DNA of 64,000 nucleotides from Nymphaea colorata (lineage: Eukaryota > Streptophyta > Magnoliopsida > Nymphaeales > Nymphaeaceae): positions 7,863,353-7,927,352 of the forward strand of contig NC_045141.1 of the NCBI RefSeq assembly GCF_008831285.2, in the 5' to 3' direction. Both the position numbers and the translations under genes were made by a program. The notes below the pieces were generated by a model. It saw only the letters and a program-made list of their open reading frames with translations. It was not told the DNA's origin and did not search any database. Positions 35,901-47,365 of the stretch are shown here, in pieces. Positions within the stretch are counted from its first letter, which is position 1, and each line of letters opens with the position of its first letter.

Positions 35901-36514
35901 AAATTTATAAAATGGCCACTATTTTTTGCTAGTTACCAGGGTTTGTCACTCTTCAATGAGACTCATTATTTTTTGGTAAATTATTTGTTTCATCATTGGC
36001 TACTTCATAGAGACCCCAATAGTATTGGATATGAAGTGCAAAGTTGGTGGAGGGATGCTAATCTTTTGAAGAGAATATGTCCTGATGAGTACTTGAATGT
36101 GCTCTTTTTGAATGTTATGAATGTTTCATGCAAATATTAAACATATTGGTTGTGAGTGAACGAGAAAAGGTTATGAAGCATGTCTCTAACTATTGGTCTT
36201 TATCTAATTTCTTGTTATAAATGGCTAAGAAACATAATAAATAGAATTGCTTATTTGAGACATCAAGGACCTCTGCAAGCTATTTTGTTTCTTTGTATGA
36301 CTAAATGGGTTGTGATACGATTATAGGCATCAATTAAATTCAGGTCAACCATTTAAAGAATTCACTTCTTACAAATTTAAGAACGAGTTTATCACCAGAA
36401 GGTTGTACAAAGCTTCTAGGGATTTCATGATATTGACAAGTCTTGTATACATGTTTGACTTTAGACTTAATTCTTCTCAATCATGTAATTATATGTTTGA
36501 TTTATTCTTTGTAG
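32914..36514. other. AT-rich intergenic DNA
   Basis: No protein family is recognised. Points seen are a short GC-richer island at 33240-33480 containing an SSU-rRNA-like 25-mer (see findings), a CT run near 33798-33813, GA runs near 34564-34575, and TTTTTTTTGTTGTAGTG ending near 34675, which resembles a CACTA-type terminus without a visible partner. Confidence 0.5.
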
Positions 36515-36745
36515 AAAGAAGAAGATCTAAGTAAGCATGTCGCAGCTGTTCTATCACTGCAAGATGCATTAATTTTGAAATTGGCTAACACAATATATGT
36601 GGTGGTCAATAAAATTTGTTCAATGATTCCACGTAACACGGCCTTATTTGAATGTAAGTTTACACAAGCTAATGGTTGTATTCATATGCTCGCTGGTGAA
36701 GCTAATAACGTTTTTCGAATTATTGTGCCAATTGTTTTTGGATGA
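36515..36745 (+). other. Open 76-codon stretch after a good acceptor site, unidentified
   Basis: A pyrimidine-rich tract ending TTTGTAG (36508-36514) is followed by a frame without stops to TGA at 36743-36745. It begins KEEDLSKHVAAVLSLQDALI and has no start codon of its own. It reads like an old exon. No matching exons were found around it, and the next reading frames decay quickly. Confidence 0.2.
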
Positions 36746-39700
36746 ATGAAGCATGCTTGTGAAATGACTTATCTGAGCATATGGCATCAATTAATGAAGC
36801 AAATGCCTTGCACTTTTTTCATTGAGCATCCCTAAGAGGTCATTTGTTTGTTGTTCCTTGGGATAAGGCAGATAGAAGGTCCTATCCAACACACTATTGT
36901 CCTGTCTTAGTAGTCAAGACAGTTCTCTATGCACTGTTTGATGAATTTAAGAACAGAACAACACATCCATTCTCTCCAGTGTTTGTTTTATGTGAGACAT
37001 TTTGTCTATATCATTTTGTCTATTTTGTCCACTGTTTGTACACAAAAACACCCTACATTTTTTTTGTGTTGCTTGTTCATCTATTATTTGTTAGTGATAT
37101 GATTTTAACACCCAACAATCTAGTTTTCAAAGGGCATCATTTCTGTGATAACAAGTTATAAGATCATTACATACAAAAGAAAATAGATGAGATGCTAAAC
37201 TTTCATCCAGTGTATTATTAATTTCAAATTTGTAGAGTTAATTAAATATAATCAAGCAACACAATACAATTAAATTCATTGCATCTAAGAGGCTTAATGC
37301 TAGCCTATGTCAGCTTCAAGTCTTCTCTTTTGAACTCTGAAACTGGTGTAACTGTAATTTCCTTGCTCAACTTCTCTATTGCAGTCTCATCTGCTCAAAG
37401 TTCTAATCTTCTTTTATTAAATGATTCAAAATGAATAAGCCCATTTTTTTGTCAATTGTGAATTCATAATATCTCCATGACTTGAACTGACAATAGCATT
37501 AGACACCAAAGCAAATTTGCCACAAAAACAAACTAACACAACCATCTATAAAGATGGTCAAACTCCTCAACAGAAGTCAATGCCAATTGGAAAAATAACT
37601 ATTTAACTAATATGCAATTCAAGCAAACTTGGCTCGAGATTCCACACAACCTGCAAAACGTAATTTCAATTAGCAAGTACTTCAAAATCGAAGTGCAAGT
37701 AGATGTAGAAACAAAATAAAGGCATGCCTTTATTTTCTTTAATCTATAGATTGACATGAAGCACCATTAGCTTAAGGTACCCATATTTCTTGGGAATTTC
37801 AACGAACATTTGATGGGCATAACATTTTCCTACTGATACGCATAACAATTCACACTCCTCATGTTGTGTTTTCTCAAAATACATACTCACCCACTATTAA
37901 ACTTCAATTATGTCCACTTTTCTTACACACAACAAAAGAGAGGGCATGATTCTGATTTTGTTTCAAAATCAAACTTAATAATGCACACATTTTTATTTCA
38001 AAAAAAGTGGAAAAAAACTGATTTTCACCTATAGGAATGGAAGTTTCCTAGTAGATCCTCCAGTACCCAACAATTATTGTACTCCAAGAAATCATACTTC
38101 TTTTAAGGCATTTTATCAAACAACTGCCACACATCATCCACGCAGCTAGAGCAGTGGAAAAATGAAGTCATGAGGTCCGACTCCAGCACTAACCATCTGT
38201 TTGTAAAGATATAGGTCTTTCTTCTAATGACAAAAACTAAAGAAGATGAACCATGGACGAGGCTGGGATCTTTATGTCGTGTTAGTTCCCTCCCAATGTG
38301 AAATGATGATGCTGACTAAGAGAGTACGAGAAACATTCTCCCATTGTGACCTTGCTTTCTCTCAGTTAGACACAAGTTTGTAGTTAACCTTGTGTTGGAC
38401 TAAACTTCAAAAAATAAAAAGCAAATCCATTGACAATCCTTGACTTAGCTTACTATGGTGATGCCAAAAGCATTTTTGTCCATTCAATGAGGGGTCTTCC
38501 AAGACAAAGAAGGGGAGAGTGTGGTGACGAAAAGAGCTAGATGGTGCTAGGGAGAGAAGGAGAAGTAGGAACAAGAGCAGCAAGGGAAGGAGAGACAAAC
38601 AGACAGAGAGAGAGAGAGAGAAAGAGTGAGAGAGGGGGGGGGGGGCAAGGGAGGGAGGGAGAGTGAAGTGGACGGAGAAGATGAGATACGGCTTGCGAGT
38701 GTGCTGCGAAGGGGTGTTCCGTGGTTTTCATCGGAACCGCATGGAACACGAGGTGCTTTTACACCCTCTGTCCACCAGTCTATTGCGTTTTTGTTGTCCT
38801 GTCTGATGTTTGTGTCAGCTTAACAATTTCAGAATACGTCTGTCTGTTTTGTCAGGAGGGATAGGCATTCAAACACCCTCTAAGTGGCTGTTTAGCACCA
38901 AGAACACTATGCGGTAGTTCTAGAAAGATGGGCAAATTCATGGATTAGAGTGTCTCATGAAGAAGGCACAAATTCATGGAACAATCACATAGTATCCCTT
39001 CTACAAACAACACCTAGGTGCAAACCCTCTATGAATACACATTTTCATGGGGAAACCTAACTTGTTACTTCTAGCAGTATAAGGGATGATGTATTAAGAA
39101 AGGGGTTTGAATCTTTGAGCTTTTCTTGGCATGCCTTTTGAAATGGGAATTGAGTCCGTTTCTCTTGTCCTCCTCTATTAGTGCTAAGTCTTGACTATGA
39201 AAGTTAATTTGTTTTTTTTTTTATACTGGATAAGAAATACTAGAAAACTGCAAGGAAGTTATAGAACTAGTGGATGAAGAATCAAAAAGCCTTGTCCAAA
39301 AAAATCTTCCTTTATATTTATTCATGCAAACAAGAAATAGCATGCAATTGGTTCAGCTGATTAAAAAAAGTAATAGTTGTGATATAATGCAAAAGGTCAC
39401 AACCAATATTGGTAACTTAAGCTTCATAATCAAGTTGAAAATTTCAGCATATAACGGGAGTCTGACATGCCTGACTTTCTTATCATTCAAATTAAAATTC
39501 TAATCTCCATTGATGTTTCATACTAACTAATGAGTCAGCAAAATTTTTAATTGGAGAAAAAAGAAAAGGAAATTAATCACTGAATCTAAGGCTTCTATAT
39601 TGTTAAATTTGCACCAAACTTCTTGCTCATTAAGTGAAAAAACATCCTCTGTCTAATTAACTTGAGGCATCAGAGTCTGTACTAACTTAAATCGGAGTTG

Positions 39701-40094
39701 AAGAATTAAAATAGCCATACTTTATGATAGGTTGTGCTTATGCCCATTTTTCTCCCTCGATGTATTCAAATATATTTGGCCAACGGGTGTTAATGAATAT
39801 CTAATCAATTATATTTTTCTAGTAATTTTTAAAATTAGCCACAAGGTAGTTATTACCACAACTTCTCATGATGTATTTGGTCATGCACATTAAAAGCTTA
39901 GATGTGTTCCAAGTACATTTAAGCAACCAAAAGGCTTAAAAATTGACGTAAATTATTAAGAAAATTAAAATTGATAATATTCATGGCTTTTGGTATGCAA
40001 GCTAGAAATATGTGCACTCTTATCTCTTGAATCCTTTAATATAATCATTTTACACATTTAAAGAAAACATCCTTTCACCCTAATATATGAATGG
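36746..40094. other. AT-rich intergenic DNA
   Basis: Nothing recognisable as a gene. At 38602-38645 a GA run passes into a pure G12 tract (38634-38645) within a purine-rich stretch, with a GC-richer patch to about 38760. The rest is AT-rich and unstructured to the eye. Confidence 0.5.
38634..38645. repeat. G12 homopolymer after a GA repeat
   Basis: Twelve G in a row follow (AG)n and a GAGAG stretch. Such runs are length-unstable and often miscalled. Confidence 0.9.
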
Positions 40095-41225
40095 CTTTTT
40101 TTTCTAAAGAAAAGTAGATAGACATCCTAAGTGGCTGAATTAGCTTGGCTAGTTCTCTCCTTATGCATTCCCCTCCTGCCCAAAGCATGACTCTCTTTTG
40201 TCAACCTTAACTGTATTGTGTGTATATATATTAATAGACATTCATTTCATTTTGCTATCCACCTGTGCAAAGACACCTTGACACATTGATTGTAACTACC
40301 ACAATTATCTTTAGTGTTCTATAGTAACACGTAAAAGACAACTTGTATTATAACTAAGAAGTTCAAAACATCATGTATACAAGCAACAACATATATATTC
40401 CAAAATAAAATCAAATGATTCCCTCATATATCACTCCAGAAGACACGTGCTCATCATTTATTAGTACAGTGGTACATTTGCTCAAATAGTCAACATTTTT
40501 ATAGAAATGCAAGGGATTATGTGACATATGTAGTTGATTTTGTTCCTTTCTTGTCCTAAGAAAAATGATGTTAGAGAGGCATGTCAAAATTAGGTCGCAT
40601 GACTCTAAATGTGAGAAAATTCCTTATGTGGAACCTCGAACAAAATTCCTCATGTGAAAACAAAAAAAAAAATTGTTGGGCAAAGAAAATTTCTTCAAGG
40701 TTCCACATCAGTAATTTTCTCACACTCAAAGTCAAGTGACCTAACCTTGGCATGTCTCTCTAACCTCATTTTTCTTAGGAAAAAGAGGTAAAACAACGAT
40801 ATATGTCACATATTCCTTTGCCCTTGTAGAAAAATATCGGCTGTTTGAGCAAATGTACCATTGTGCTAGAAAATGAAGGGCACATGTCATCCAGAGTGAC
40901 ATGCAAGAGGCATCATTTGGTCTCATTTGAAGTGGACATGGAGTTTTGAACTTTTTAGCTAATAAAAGTTATCTTTTACATGTTGATATTGTAACTAAAG
41001 ATAAATGTGTTAGTTACAATCAATGTGTCAAAGGGTCTTTGTGCAGGTGCGTAGGAAAATCAAATGCATGTGTATTTATATAAAACACACTTAAGCAGAC
41101 ATAACCAAGCACTTTGGGCAAGAAGGAGATGTGTACAGGGAGAATTTGCCAAGCTGGTTATGTGTTCGACCCCTAGGGAGGTCTGCCTTTTTTTTTGAAA
41201 AAAAAAAATGCTGACCCTCTAACTT
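40095..41225. mobile_element. Long foldback (inverted-repeat) element A
   Basis: Two arms of about 450-500 bp face each other around a short A-rich centre (about 40650-40690). Paired phrases include TTAGAGAGGCATGTCAAAAT (40572) against the complement of GGCATGTCTCTCTAA (40748), GTGACATATG (40521) against ATATGTCACATATT (40800), CACATTGATTGTAACTA (40282) against TTAGTTACAATCAATGTGTC (41010), and the outer CTGCCCAAAG (40176) against CTTTGGGCAAG (41111). The ends are poly-T/poly-A-like and not sharply defined. There is no coding capacity. Its size and near-complete palindromy fit a foldback or long-TIR MITE. Confidence 0.75.
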
Positions 41226-42700
41226 TGGTTTTACTTAGGTTTCACTGAGTTTATCCTAATTTGAGCTCAATTAGTCCTTACAAGGTTCCAGCAATATGTG
41301 ATTGGTATTTATCTAGTTCAGTAAACTGACTTGGATTAGAGTTAGATGGTTTGAGCTAGGTAAAAGCTGGTGACCTGACTTTAAAGGCTCCTATGGAATT
41401 TTAAAGGTGAAAATTATCCTAATTGGGCTGGTTTTAGGCAATTCTCAGGATTCTAAATGTTTTTCTTGAGTTTAGCGGATGCTGAAGTTCAAGCGCAAAA
41501 TGATCATTCGATCAACTAGAGGCACCTAGTTGGCTTTAGTTGTCCTAGACTCTAGGTGTCTAACATCTAAATGGGTTGTGTTTGACCCTAGTTCAAAATA
41601 GATGGCCCTCTACATTTGAAATATTGTAGAAAACTCTGTTCAAAATCTCATCGTGAGTGGTAAAATAGTTATTTGTTTAAATTAGAAATTTTGTGTTGTT
41701 TACACTAGGTTCTACAGTTCATGTGGCAGATTGACCACACTCTAACATGGTTCAAGCCTTGTTCTTGACACAGGCCAAATTTTCAGTTTGTCCCTTCAAA
41801 AATGTTCTTTTTTTTAATTATAGATATCAAAACTACTCATTTCATAATCATGATGAAGTGCAAACTGGGAAAACATGATTTAGGGCATGTCACCCAAACT
41901 AAAGTCAGAAATACTCTAGCAAAGTATATCTTATCACAACCACACAAAGAAACTTGCAAATTGCCTCCCAAATTGAATAGAAATAAGCTCAAAAGTTTTG
42001 TGCACAATGTGACATGTGTGGAACTCGTCAGCGCTAGTGGACCTGTAAAATGCAATTGTGCCCAGTACTGAGCATATCCAACACTAGAAAACATGATATC
42101 AGCTTGGTGCGAGCTGACTAGTAATGATTCAGCTCAAATTGAGATCGGATCCTACCAAATAGGTGAGAGAGTGATATAGTGTAATCAGACAATAGTCTAA
42201 AATGGAAATCTGAATTCTGGAATTGAAACTAACTTTGGCTCTACTCTACTCAAGGTTGCACCTAAAGTGACCATCCAATTTAAGCTCGCCCAGTTCTGAG
42301 CATGTTGTGGTGATATATAACTGGTAGGTGGTCTAGTTCAATGAGCTGTTCTAGCTTAGAGTGAGCTGATTTGAGCTAAGTGAATGCTGGTGAGCTGACT
42401 CTAATGGCTTTTGAAGACTTGCAGAGGGGAAATTATCATTTCTGATCTGGTTTTAGGCAATTCTAAGAGTTCTAGAGATCTAGTAATTTCAGAGGCAAAA
42501 TGGGCATTTGACAAAGTGGCAGCACCCAGGCAGACACTAGTTTCCTAGGCTCTAGGTTCTATGTGCCTAAATGAAATGGGTTTTGCCCCAAGTTCAAGTG
42601 GACGATCCCTACAATTGATATGCTTTAGGAAGGCTACCTCCAAATCACTTCAAAGCGGAAAAACAGTCATTTGGTGGTAGTGAAAAAATCTTGGGTGTCA
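41226..42700. repeat. Diverged direct repeat, period about 1.0 kb, two copies
   Basis: 41226-41690 and 42228-42690 share the same order of phrases: TAACTTTGG, then AGCTGGTGA-CTGACT, GGTTTTAGGCAATTCT (41430 and 42449), CTAGGCTCTAGGT or its variant, and AAATGGGTT. Similarity is imperfect, pointing to an old tandem duplication. The segment 41691-42227 separates the two matching blocks. No gene is seen; the open frame 41802-42071 has no recognisable content. Confidence 0.6.
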
Positions 42701-42705
42701 CACAT

Positions 42706-44750
42706 ATATTTTTTCTTTTGTCCTTTCTTTCCCGAAGAAAATTCAGGTTAGAGAGCCATGTCAAGATTAGGTCACATAACTATGAGTGTGGGAAAATTCT
42801 TGATGTGGAACTTTGAAGAAAGTTCCCTCCCCCTCAAAAAATTTTTCCCAGTTTCTCTTCCTGAATAGGTAAGGAGTCTAGAAGCCACAATTGAAATAGA
42901 CAAATCAAACACATCAACAAAAAAAGAAAGCAAAAATCTTTACAGAAAGGAAGACTCGGTCCATACCAGTTAGGACACCTACTCCGATGTTATAGAAAAT
43001 GAGGGTAATACTATGTGTGTGATCATCAACCTTTGTCATCCCCATTGGATAGAAAGAACATCAGAATTCCCTCGAACATTCTAGTGTCGAGGATCGAACT
43101 GGTGGCACTCACCAGCAGAAATAGAAGATCTAGGGCTTTCTCTGTAGGGATTGAAGGACTATAGAAAGAACGAGGCATTTCGATGATGATTGGTGGATAG
43201 GATTTCTATGATCAACCTGGATTCCCAGCTTGGGAGGGAGATTGAGGGGACACAATGTCACATGTCCAAGCCGAAATTAGGGGTTTTCTAGCAAGGAAGT
43301 TCCTCTAAGACCATCATTCTTAACAATGGATTGGCCGATGCTGCCGACAAGCAGTTGCTGAAATCATAATGATGCAGGGGCACTACAACAGTTGTTTGAT
43401 GGCAACTGTAGAGGAGTAGACACACTACAACAAACCATATGATTTGTTAGGAATCCTGCCCTGGCCAATAACTGGTTTGACATTTTCAACAATGATTAGA
43501 TGAATGATGACCGTAGCAAGGAAGAATGCAAGGTGGCGGAGGACAAAAATCCTATAAAAAAAGAAACATTGAGATTCCCTAGAGGATCTTTCCTGAAAAT
43601 GAAGGGTACTTAGCCAGCCAGTTTTTGTGAAGGAACAATCCAAGAGAAAAAGTGACAGACGACCTTATGATAGAGTACTCCCTGATGGCAACCCTCAATC
43701 GCACATCCACACCTGGGTTTGCTTTCATGCATGCAAAGGAAGTCCCTCGCATGAAGTGAATATTTTGGTTGCAGTCCTTTACACGATGTGAATACTTCAC
43801 ATGACTTTGTCTGAACGTCAAGGAAGGTACAAAAAGTGGGCAGTAGCTATACTCTATGGCTTTTACGCTAAGTGCCATGGCGGATACTTAAAATTGTTGT
43901 AGTGCCTCTACATCATCATGATTTCAATGACAGCTTGCCGGTAGCACCGGCCAATCCATCGTTGGGAATGGTGGAGTTGGAGGAAGTTCCATCTAGAAAG
44001 CCAACAATTTTGGTTTGGCAATGCAATCTTATCTCCTTTCAATCCCTATCCCGAGTAAGGAAACCAAACTGATCACTGAAACCCTAGATTTCCCACCAAT
44101 CATCGTCGAAACACCTCGTTCTTTCTGTAGTCCTTTGACCCCCACAGAAATATCTGTACATCTTAAGCTGCTGCTGGTGGATGCCACCGGCTTTGGGCCT
44201 CATCGCTAGAAAATTCAAAGGAATTTTGATGTTGTTAGAAATGAATAAGGCAAAGGCTCAAATGAATAGTTTGACATGTATTCACTATAACATGGAAGCA
44301 GGTGTAGTAGCTGGTATGGTCTGAGTCCCTTCTGCAAAGATTTTTGTTTGAATTGTTTGATTTCCCAACTGCAATTGTGGATTTAGCTTCTTAGCTTCTA
44401 GAGTGACATGCAAGGGGCATCATTTGGTTTCATTTGAAGTGGACATATAATTTTGTAATTTTTTAGTCACTAAAAGTTATCTTGTTACTTGTTAATATTG
44501 AACATTGAATATAAATGTGTTAGTTAAAGTCAATTTGTGAAAGCGTCTTTATGCAAGTGGATAGGAAAATCAAATGCATGTGTATTTATATATACACAAA
44601 ACACACTTCAAGCAGACAGAATATAGCCAGGCGCTTTGGGTAGGAGAGGGATGGGGGGAGAATTAGCCAAAGCTGGCTAGGTGTTCAGCCCACAGGGAGG
44701 TCTATTTATTTCTTTTCTTCTTTTTTTTTTTGAAAAAAAATGTAACCCTC
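42706..44750. mobile_element. Rearranged element B related to foldback A, with its own inner arms
   Basis: The left 42706-42840 matches the inner part of element A's left arm (GTTAGAGAGCCATGTCAAGA). The right 44395-44750 matches the outer part of A's right arm (AGAGTGACATGCAAGGGGCA, then AATCAAATGCATGTGTATTT). Between them a different pair of imperfect inverted arms of about 300 bp is found at about 43100-43396 and 43893-44200 (for instance AGAAAGAACGAGG at 43165 against CCTCGTTCTTTCT at 44117). The outer fragments are not full arms, so B looks like an A-type element split by, or recombined with, another inverted-repeat element. Confidence 0.6.
43423..43904. mobile_element. 482-bp segment bounded by CACTACAACAA and TTGTTGTAGTG
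   Basis: The loop between the inner arms starts CACTACAACAAACC and ends AATTGTTGTAGTG, a terminal pair like that of small CACTA-type elements. I see no 3-bp target duplication, and CACTACAACAG also occurs at the end of the left arm (43381), so this may simply be part of the arms. Confidence 0.3.
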
Positions 44751-45257
44751 CATGTATTAGGGCAAAAGGATGTTGTCTTTAAATGCATAAAATGACTTTA
44801 TCAAAGGATTCAAGAGACAAAAGTACATGTATTTCTCTGGCTTGCATATCCAAAGTGACAAATTTAGTTGTCTATTTTTTATTTCAAAATTTTATTAAAG
44901 TGTATGGCTTTCTGCTGCTTGCTTTATCAAAAGTACAAGCAAATACAAAGAACCGGCATCATATATCTGGTACATTGCAGTTTGAATTTAAGATGTCTGG
45001 TTTGGATGGTAGTGTATATATGGAGGACATTACTTATTGAAAACAATCAGGGAACATTTCAAAGGCTTAATATGAAACAGATAATTTTAAAAAGTAGTTA
45101 ACAACGTATGAACTATTATGAAAAGGACTTGTTGGTATACCCACTGTACCAGGTTTGGCATGGGACATGTGTCCCCCAAGGGTACTGACCAGGGGTAAGA
45201 ATTTATCCCTATAGTTGTTGGCATACTTTGGTGGGGTTCTCCTAGGTTGGCTATTTT

Positions 45258-45258
<1 letters not shown>

Positions 45259-45308
<50 letters not shown>

Positions 45309-45309
45309 G
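45259..45309. repeat. (AT)n(AG)n compound microsatellite
   Basis: About 14 AT units pass directly into about 11 AG units. Confidence 0.95.
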
Positions 45310-46495
45310 GATAGAGAGAGCTAGAAGCAGGTACCACATCCTTTACCAGACTTGAAAAGGAAGGTACTCCAGGCACAGCTATCTTAGATGAGAACGGTGG
45401 TTCCTCTACTGCACTTCCTTACTCACACATGCTAGCTCCCCTCTGCCCAACATTATGTGTTAATTCAAACACGTATTATCTCCTCAATTAACTAGATGGC
45501 ATGAGTTCTAGCTGTTTGTAATTTTCATAATGAAGAGGAATAGATTTATTATCGGAAGTACCTCACTAGAGCAATAGCTAATGAGATCTCACTAAGCAAT
45601 TCATACCAAGTGAACTGCAGTAGAAAATCCTTTGTTTCAAAATTTCATACATGCTATTTATGCTTCTCCTACTGATACTTTTAGCACTGCTCATGGAAGC
45701 AAGCAATATGAGTTATTCAACCCAATTATCATCACTTCCTGCACCATCAGGGCTTCCACACCATTGCCCTCCAACCGACAAGCAGCCATGTCCTCGGCCA
45801 CTGCATGTGAGCTTTTGAGAATTGAAGGAAAGATCAGATGTGGTTGACAACAGAGACACATTAGGAAAGTAAGGAGAGAGGAGAACTAGATGTTTGAATG
45901 TTGCCACTGCATTCAGCAAGTACTGGATGCGGCAAGATTAATACCAGTACTGCAGATGGGAGGGGCCGGGGAAGGGGATATGGTAAATTTTTACACATAT
46001 GACAAGAAGGATGCTCACACTGGTATATATAAACAAAGTTGAGACAATATGATCTGCAAGTCTTGGGAACCAATATTGATATTGGCCTTAATGGTTTTAA
46101 TGGAAAGAAAGCTTCCTAGAGGTTGAATTTTATTGGAAGCTTGAACACTTCTTATATGGTTATATTTAGACATGAATGTATTTTAACCTACTTTTCTATT
46201 TTTATTCCACAATAATCTTTAGTTTCCTAGGTCATTCTTTTACCTAGTTAATGGGGAATATTGTTCTTTGATTTTGAAATAGAAATTGGTTGAGAAAGAG
46301 AGACAAAGGGTGGGATTACTATTAGTGCCAAGGAAATAGAGTTGGACCATTTCCTTTTTCTTTCAAATGTTAAAATAGATAGTTCTAATTCCTAAATTAA
46401 TTTTGAGATTTTTTTTGTAAAATTCCACCTTATTTACTATTTCCTATAGCAACATTTCTATTTTAAGCTTTTCAGCAATTAAAGCCTTCTCTTTT

Positions 46496-46565
46496 AGAAC
46501 ATTTAAACACATCCATCCTTTGTTCGACCCATCCTGGCAAAGGATGGATGTGTTCAAATGTTCAT
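46496..46565. repeat. Short inverted repeat, 26-bp arms
   Basis: GAACATTTAAACACATCCAT continuing CCTTTG pairs with CAAAGGATGGATGTGTTC continuing AAATGTTC, with one mismatch and a 17-base loop. It lies close to the presumed 3' end of the LINE. Flanking sequence does not extend the pairing convincingly. Confidence 0.8.
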
Positions 46566-47365
46566 ACCTTTTAAATTTTGAAAGGGGAAATTTGGTAATA
46601 GCATTTGTATTCCAAAAAATGGATGTATTCCGCAACAACCATGCGGGGGAAAGGCCCCCAACCTTTTATTCCAACAGCAAATATATGTACATCAAAAAAT
46701 GGCAATCACTCTACTTAAGGGCTAAAATGAGTAAGGAAGAGAAACAAACCAAGAGGACACCAAAAGCTGAAGGAACCAGATTTACAATGTTTGGGTTAGA
46801 AGAGACAAAATATCATGAGCAGGTTGTTGTTGCAGAATTTGCACTCCATGAAAGAAGTTGCCATATTTGCTTTGTCATCTCTGAAAGGGGCGACGTCCTT
46901 CGAACGTGGCCCGAAGTCCTCTAAGCCAAGGCTTGTTGTTAGAAATCAGCAATATATTATCAAACCTCTCCAAAAGACCAACCATCAAGAGCTAACAAAG
47001 GACAGTGTCTTCAGGTAGGTCATTGTTGTCCTCCAACCATGCTACTCCCTGGTCAAGATGCAGTCCAGTCAAGTCTTTAAATAGAAAGGCGACCAGCTTT
47101 CTACCGTTAAAAGCTACGAGGCAACTTGCAGACACGCTTGACCTGTGATTATAGGGGGGCACTTTTCAGGAACAACCCTAATAGCCAGCCAAACCTATAG
47201 GTCATTTCTGTCATCTACAAAATTCCTCAAGGTAGCATAGAAGCCATCAACATAAAACCACTAGATGGCATAAGAGTCTTGTTGAGGAGATAGAGCTTCT
47301 TCATTATGGATTGTCGAATTGCATATACACCATATTCTGCAAAGAATGAGGTGAAAGCAGATTTT

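Larger units (their letters stand above)
44751..46620. other. Intergenic DNA with microsatellites and a hairpin
   Basis: No gene is recognised. It contains (AT)n 45259-45286 followed by (AG)n 45287-45309, and a perfect-looking inverted repeat at 46496-46565 listed separately. Confidence 0.5.

Noticed and set aside
36844-37161. 105-codon open frame on the plus strand
   Set aside because: It is Phe/Tyr/Leu-rich with no recognisable motif; it is likely a chance frame in AT-rich DNA.
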